From Shewanella corallii (GTDB lineage: Bacteria; Pseudomonadota; Gammaproteobacteria; Enterobacterales; Shewanellaceae): DNA of 64,000 bases. A model generated the notes under the pieces. The model was not told where the DNA came from. It saw only the letters and a list, made by a program, of their open reading frames with translations, and did not search any database. This document shows positions 60,625 through 64,000 of the stretch, in pieces; the first letter of the stretch is position 1, and each line of letters starts with the position of its first letter. Made by a program: the position numbers and the translations under genes. The stretch lies in NCBI RefSeq assembly GCF_023349125.1, contig NZ_JAKIKT010000006.1, positions 271,042 to 335,041 of the forward strand, read 5' to 3'.

Positions 60625-61299
60625 ATGCGCCCTTACCTGATTGCTCCCTCTATTTTGTCTGCTGATTTCGCCCGTTTGGGAGATGATGTTCAAGCCGTGC
60701 TGGATGCCGGTGCTGATGTTGTCCACTTTGATGTAATGGATAACCACTATGTGCCTAATCTGACTATTGGCCCAATGGTATGTAAGGCGCTCAGGGATTA
60801 CGGTATTACCGCGGATATTGATGTTCATTTGATGGTAAAGCCGGTGGACCGAATTATTCCGGACTTCGCAAAAGCTGGTGCTTCTATTATTACTTTCCAT
60901 CCGGAAGCCTCAGAGCATCTTGATCGCACACTTCAGCTTATCAAAAGCCATGGCTGTAAAGCTGGCCTGGTCTTTAACCCGGCAACACCATTGCATTATC
61001 TGGATTATGTGATGGATAAGCTGGACGTGATCTTGCTGATGTCTGTAAACCCAGGCTTTGGTGGTCAATCATTTATCCCTTCTACGCTGGATAAGCTGCG
61101 TGAAGTACGAGCCCGCATTGATGCCAGCGGATTCGACATCCGTCTGGAAGTGGACGGTGGCGTCAAGACTGACAACATTGGCGAAATCGCAGCTGCGGGT
61201 GCTGATATGTTTGTGGCAGGCAGTGCCATCTTCAACCAGCCTGACTATAAAGCTGTGATTGATGATATGCGGGCTGAACTTGCCAAAGTAGACGCATAA
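60625..61299 (+). CDS. rpe: ribulose-phosphate 3-epimerase
   Basis: 224 aa TIM barrel. Motifs: [17 protein letters not shown] (6-22), [19 protein letters not shown] with metal ligands His and Asp (about 33), [11 protein letters not shown], and [12 protein letters not shown] (about 143), LEVDGGVK (metal Asp, about 176). Interconverts ribulose-5-P and xylulose-5-P in the pentose phosphate pathway. Overlaps gph by 1 bp (TAATG). Confidence 0.98.
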   Translation: MRPYLIAPSILSADFARLGDDVQAVLDAGADVVHFDVMDNHYVPNLTIGPMVCKALRDYGITADIDVHLMVKPVDRIIPDFAKAGASIITFHPEASEHLDRTLQLIKSHGCKAGLVFNPATPLHYLDYVMDKLDVILLMSVNPGFGGQSFIPSTLDKLREVRARIDASGFDIRLEVDGGVKTDNIGEIAAAGADMFVAGSAIFNQPDYKAVIDDMRAELAKVDA

Positions 61300-61994
61300 T
61301 GAACCCCTCTGATATCAAAGCGATAGCTTTCGACCTTGATGGTACTCTGATCGACAGTGTGCCGGACCTGGCTGCGGCAACCCAGGCAACGCTGAAGGAA
61401 CTGACTCTTCCTTTATGCAGTGAACAGCAAGTGAGAAGCTGGGTTGGTAATGGTGCACGCATCTTGATGAAACGTGCGCTGAGTTGGTCTATGGACACTG
61501 ATGTATCCGATGAATACCTGGATAATGCAATGCCAAAGTTTATGCAGCATTATCAAGAGCACCTTGAAAAGCACAGCCGATTATATCCAGATGTAGTAGC
61601 GGTTTTGGATGTGTTGAAAGCGCAAGGATATCCCATGGCTTTGGTTACCAATAAACCCTACCGCTTTACTGTTCCTTTGCTGCAGGCCTTCGGATTGGAT
61701 AACTATTTCTGTCTGGTTTTGGGAGGGGACTCGTTGGCGGATATGAAGCCCAATCCCCTACCGCTGCAGAAAGTGATAAGTGAATTTGGCATTACTGCTA
61801 ACCAACTCCTGATGGTTGGTGATTCCCGAAATGATATTTTGGCGGCTAAAGCAGCTGGTGCTGCCTCTATTGGCTTGACCTATGGCTATAACTACGGTGA
61901 AGATATTGGGCTCTGCGGCCCTGATGCCGTATGTAACGATTTTTCTGAAATTTTGGCGATACTAGAATCTCGCCAGGCAGTATTGGAGCATTAA
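61299..61994 (+). CDS. gph: phosphoglycolate phosphatase
   Basis: 231 aa, HAD superfamily. Motif [16 protein letters not shown] (Asp nucleophile at 10), motif [15 protein letters not shown] (about 116), Lys in KPNPLPLQK (about 150) and motif [19 protein letters not shown] (about 173). It clears 2-phosphoglycolate formed during DNA repair. Translationally coupled to rpe. Confidence 0.96.
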   Translation: MNPSDIKAIAFDLDGTLIDSVPDLAAATQATLKELTLPLCSEQQVRSWVGNGARILMKRALSWSMDTDVSDEYLDNAMPKFMQHYQEHLEKHSRLYPDVVAVLDVLKAQGYPMALVTNKPYRFTVPLLQAFGLDNYFCLVLGGDSLADMKPNPLPLQKVISEFGITANQLLMVGDSRNDILAAKAAGAASIGLTYGYNYGEDIGLCGPDAVCNDFSEILAILESRQAVLEH

Positions 61995-61999
61995 CAGCG

Positions 62000-63001
62000 A
62001 TGACTAAACCCATAGTACTTAGCGGCGCCCAGCCGTCCGGTGAATTGACCATTGGTAACTACCTGGGTGCACTGCGTCAGTGGGTTGCCATGCAGGACAG
62101 CCATGATTGCCTCTATTGTGTTGTAGATTTGCACGCAATTACTGTCAGGCAGGATCCAGTCAAACTTCGTGAAGCCTGTCTGGATACTCTGGCTCTTTAT
62201 CTGGCTTGTGGTGTTGACCCACAAAAAAGCACCGTATTCATTCAGTCCCATGTACCTCAGCACACTCAGCTGGGCTGGGCACTGAACTGTTACGCGCAAA
62301 TGGGCGAATTGAATCGGATGACTCAATTTAAGGATAAGTCTCAGAAGCATGCCAATAACATTAACGTAGGTCTGTTTGGTTATCCTGTATTGATGGCTGC
62401 TGATATCCTGCTGTATCAGGCTAACGAAATTCCGGTTGGTCAGGATCAGAAGCAACACCTGGAACTGACTCGGGATATCGCGACTCGCTTCAATAATATC
62501 TATGGTGACACTTTTACTATCCCTGAGCCTTTTATTCCAAAAGAGGGTGCCCGGGTAATGTCACTGCAGGATCCGACCAAGAAGATGTCCAAATCCGATG
62601 ACAACCGCAACAATGTGGTTGGCCTGTTGGAAGATCCAAAAGCAGTACTGAAGAAGTTTAAGAAGGCTATGACTGATGGTGATAACCCTCCGGTTATTCG
62701 CTATGACATCGAAAACAAGCCTGGTATCGCTAATCTGATGAGCATTCTGTCTGGTGTCACCGGTCGGACTATTGCTGATATTGAAGCTGAATATGCTGAT
62801 CAGGCTATGTACGGTCAACTTAAGGTCGCAACTGGCGAAGCAGTAGTTGCTATGCTGGAACCATTGCAGGAGCGTTACCGTCAGTATCGTGCTGATCAGG
62901 CATTCCTTAATCAGGTAATGCGTGATGGCGCGGAGAAGGCGCAGGCTCGTGCCGAGAAAACAGTTAAAGACGTATATGAGAAGATCGGTCTGATCATCTA
63001 G
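62000..63001 (+). CDS. trpS: tryptophanyl-tRNA synthetase
   Basis: 333 aa, class I synthetase. HIGH-like motif as [18 protein letters not shown] (8-25), a [18 protein letters not shown] region (about 95), [15 protein letters not shown] (about 150) and the KMSKS loop [12 protein letters not shown] (about 195). It ends the aroKB-damX-dam-rpe-gph-trpS series seen in many gammaproteobacteria. A strong terminator follows. Confidence 0.98.
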   Translation: MTKPIVLSGAQPSGELTIGNYLGALRQWVAMQDSHDCLYCVVDLHAITVRQDPVKLREACLDTLALYLACGVDPQKSTVFIQSHVPQHTQLGWALNCYAQMGELNRMTQFKDKSQKHANNINVGLFGYPVLMAADILLYQANEIPVGQDQKQHLELTRDIATRFNNIYGDTFTIPEPFIPKEGARVMSLQDPTKKMSKSDDNRNNVVGLLEDPKAVLKKFKKAMTDGDNPPVIRYDIENKPGIANLMSILSGVTGRTIADIEAEYADQAMYGQLKVATGEAVVAMLEPLQERYRQYRADQAFLNQVMRDGAEKAQARAEKTVKDVYEKIGLII

Positions 63002-63015
63002 TCATAATCAGAATG

Positions 63016-63046
63016 AAAAAATACCAGCCCAGGCTGGTATTTTTTT
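63016..63046 (+). terminator. intrinsic terminator after trpS
   Basis: AAATACCAGCC-ca-GGCTGGTATTT, extended by A and T runs, begins 15 bp after the trpS stop. Confidence 0.9.
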
Positions 63047-63342
63047 GTCCAAATTTTATCCCAACTCTCAAGTGATTAAATGATGTCTGTCAGCAAACGT
63101 CGTTTTCATTTGGCAGATATTCCCCATAGTAAGCTTTACCTGTTCGAAAACTACGCTATCTTTATTCGTCCGGCCTGTTGAAACCGAATTTGATGTGACT
63201 GCTTGGCTGGGTTGTCGATGGGACGGTGGCAGCCAAAAACACCGATTGTGGATAATTTGGTGGATAACAGGTGGGCATGATGTGCCCAGTTAGGGGGTAA
63301 GTAAGTATTTGCTAAAAAGTGCATTTTTCTGCGAAAAAGCGC

Positions 63343-63370
63343 TTGCGCAAACGAATTAGCTCCCTATAAT
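63343..63370 (+). promoter_or_regulatory. rrn P1 promoter
   Basis: TTGCGC (63343-63348) and TATAAT (63365-63370) are 16 bp apart and followed by the GC-rich discriminator GCGCCCTC. A GC-rich discriminator and 16-bp spacing are typical of stringently controlled rRNA promoters. AT-rich A-tracts just upstream (63314-63338) may act as an UP element. Confidence 0.8.
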
Positions 63371-63512
63371 GCGCCCTCACTGACACGGCACACAGCGACA
63401 AACGGCGCGGTTTGCAGGTCAGGGCGGCAAGAGCTGAAGAGATGGAAAAGCAGTGTTGAAAACGACCTCTGGTCACAAATTAACCGCTTGAAAATCTTCT
63501 TCAAAAAAGCGC

Positions 63513-63540
63513 TTGACGAAAGAGGTTTGAAGCGTAGAAT
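63513..63540 (+). promoter_or_regulatory. rrn P2 promoter
   Basis: TTGACG (63513-63518) and TAGAAT (63535-63540) with 16-bp spacing lie about 170 bp downstream of P1, as in E. coli rrn operons. Confidence 0.75.
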
Positions 63541-63550
63541 ACGCAGCCTC

Positions 63551-63588
63551 TTCGGAACGAAACGAACTTCCGAAACGCTCTTTAACAA
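63551..63588 (+). promoter_or_regulatory. rRNA antitermination leader (boxB-like hairpin and boxA)
   Basis: TTCGGAA and TTCCGAA (63551-63574) form a boxB-like hairpin, followed by CGCTCTTTAACAA (63576-63588), which matches boxA TGCTCTTTAACAA with one change. These recruit the Nus antitermination factors. Confidence 0.8.
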
Positions 63589-63794
63589 TTAGACAGACAA
63601 GCAAATCTGTGTGGACATTCACAGTAGTTGATGAGGTCGACAAAGACTTATTCTCTCCTTTCTTGTAAGAGATAGTGGAGACATCAATGAACGAAGTTCG
63701 CGCAGCATGCAGATTTGATTTTACTTTCTAAAAGTAGAAACAAATTGAACAGAATTCATTGAGCAGTTTGGCGTAAGCCGAACAACCAAAACTT

Positions 63795-64000
63795 TAATTG
63801 AAGAGTTTGATCATGGCTCAGATTGAACGCTGGCGGCAGGCCTAACACATGCAAGTCGAGCGGTAACAGAAAGTAGCTTGCTACTTTGCTGACGAGCGGC
63901 GGACGGGTGAGTAATGCCTGGGAATTTGCCCATTCGAGGGGGATAACAGTTGGAAACGACTGCTAATACCGCATACGCCCTACGGGGGAAAGGAGGGGAC
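63795..64000 (+). rRNA. rrs: 16S ribosomal RNA, 5' part
   Basis: The universal 5' sequence AATTGAAGAGTTTGATCATG begins near 63796, followed by GGCGGCAGGCCTAACACATG and GTGAGTAATGCC. The V1 and V2 loops (AGAAAGTAGCTTGCTACTTT and the ATACGCCCTACGGGGGAAAG region) read like Shewanella. The gene continues beyond the window. The 740 bp between trpS and 16S hold the rrn promoters and leader and no other gene. Confidence 0.97.

Overview
The window looks like chromosomal DNA of a Shewanella-type gammaproteobacterium. The right end runs into a 16S rRNA gene whose first 200 bases read like Shewanella. The gene orders are typical of that group: bipA/glnA/ntrBC, cpxRA/cpxP/fieF, and pilMNOPQ-aroKB-damX-dam-rpe-gph-trpS. 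Base composition is moderate (near 50% GC by eye). Apart from one accessory block, most of the window is ordinary core genome. No IS element, prophage, CRISPR array or tRNA was seen.

Layout. 1-9.2 kb: a truncated outer-membrane barrel gene, tapT, two c-di-GMP enzymes, a SAM methyltransferase and an M16 peptidase pair. 9.4-10.9 kb: a small protein with a CheZ-like motif, a secreted protein and trmL. 11.1-17.5 kb: the accessory block (below). 17.5-21.2 kb: cpxA-cpxR, diverging from cpxP-fieF. 21.3-24.6 kb: ntrC-ntrB and a DUF4124 gene. 24.9-31.2 kb: an AbgT transporter, a 2OG-Fe(II) oxygenase, ovoA (ovothiol) and two envelope proteins. 31.3-35.1 kb: glnA and typA/bipA around a sigma54/NtrC control region. 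35.2-41.1 kb: a polyferredoxin, a DUF2959 lipoprotein, a yihY-pip-dtd-thioesterase run and a rhodanese. 41.2-50.5 kb: DUF3014, recG, a DesKR-like two-component system with a TPR protein, a Ca/Na antiporter and mrcA. 50.8-55.6 kb: the type IV pilus operon pilMNOPQ. 55.9-63.0 kb: aroK, aroB, damX, dam, two reverse-strand small genes, rpe, gph and trpS. 63.3-64.0 kb: rrn promoters, leader and the start of 16S.

The most interesting part is 11.1-17.5 kb. It reads as a periplasmic DMSP-cleavage and acrylate-reduction system. A DddY-type DMSP lyase retains every recognisable metal and catalytic residue. Immediately upstream lie a Tat-exported FAD reductase of the fumarate reductase superfamily and a separate tetraheme cytochrome c. 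Further upstream is acuI (acryloyl-CoA reductase), and downstream are a LysR and a TetR regulator. The inference is that DMSP is split in the periplasm to DMS and acrylate. Acrylate would then be used there as a respiratory electron acceptor and reduced to propionate, while AcuI detoxifies what enters the cytoplasm. A shared palindrome, TGGAA-N4-TTCCA, occurs once before acuI and twice (115 bp apart) before the reductase operon, which suggests one regulon.

Regulatory sequences visible elsewhere include overlapping perfect NtrC sites before ntrB, a sigma54 promoter with NtrC sites before glnA, two CpxR boxes before cpxP, rrn P1/P2 with boxA, and many intrinsic terminators. All assignments come from reading the sequence and from knowledge of the families; no database search was run.
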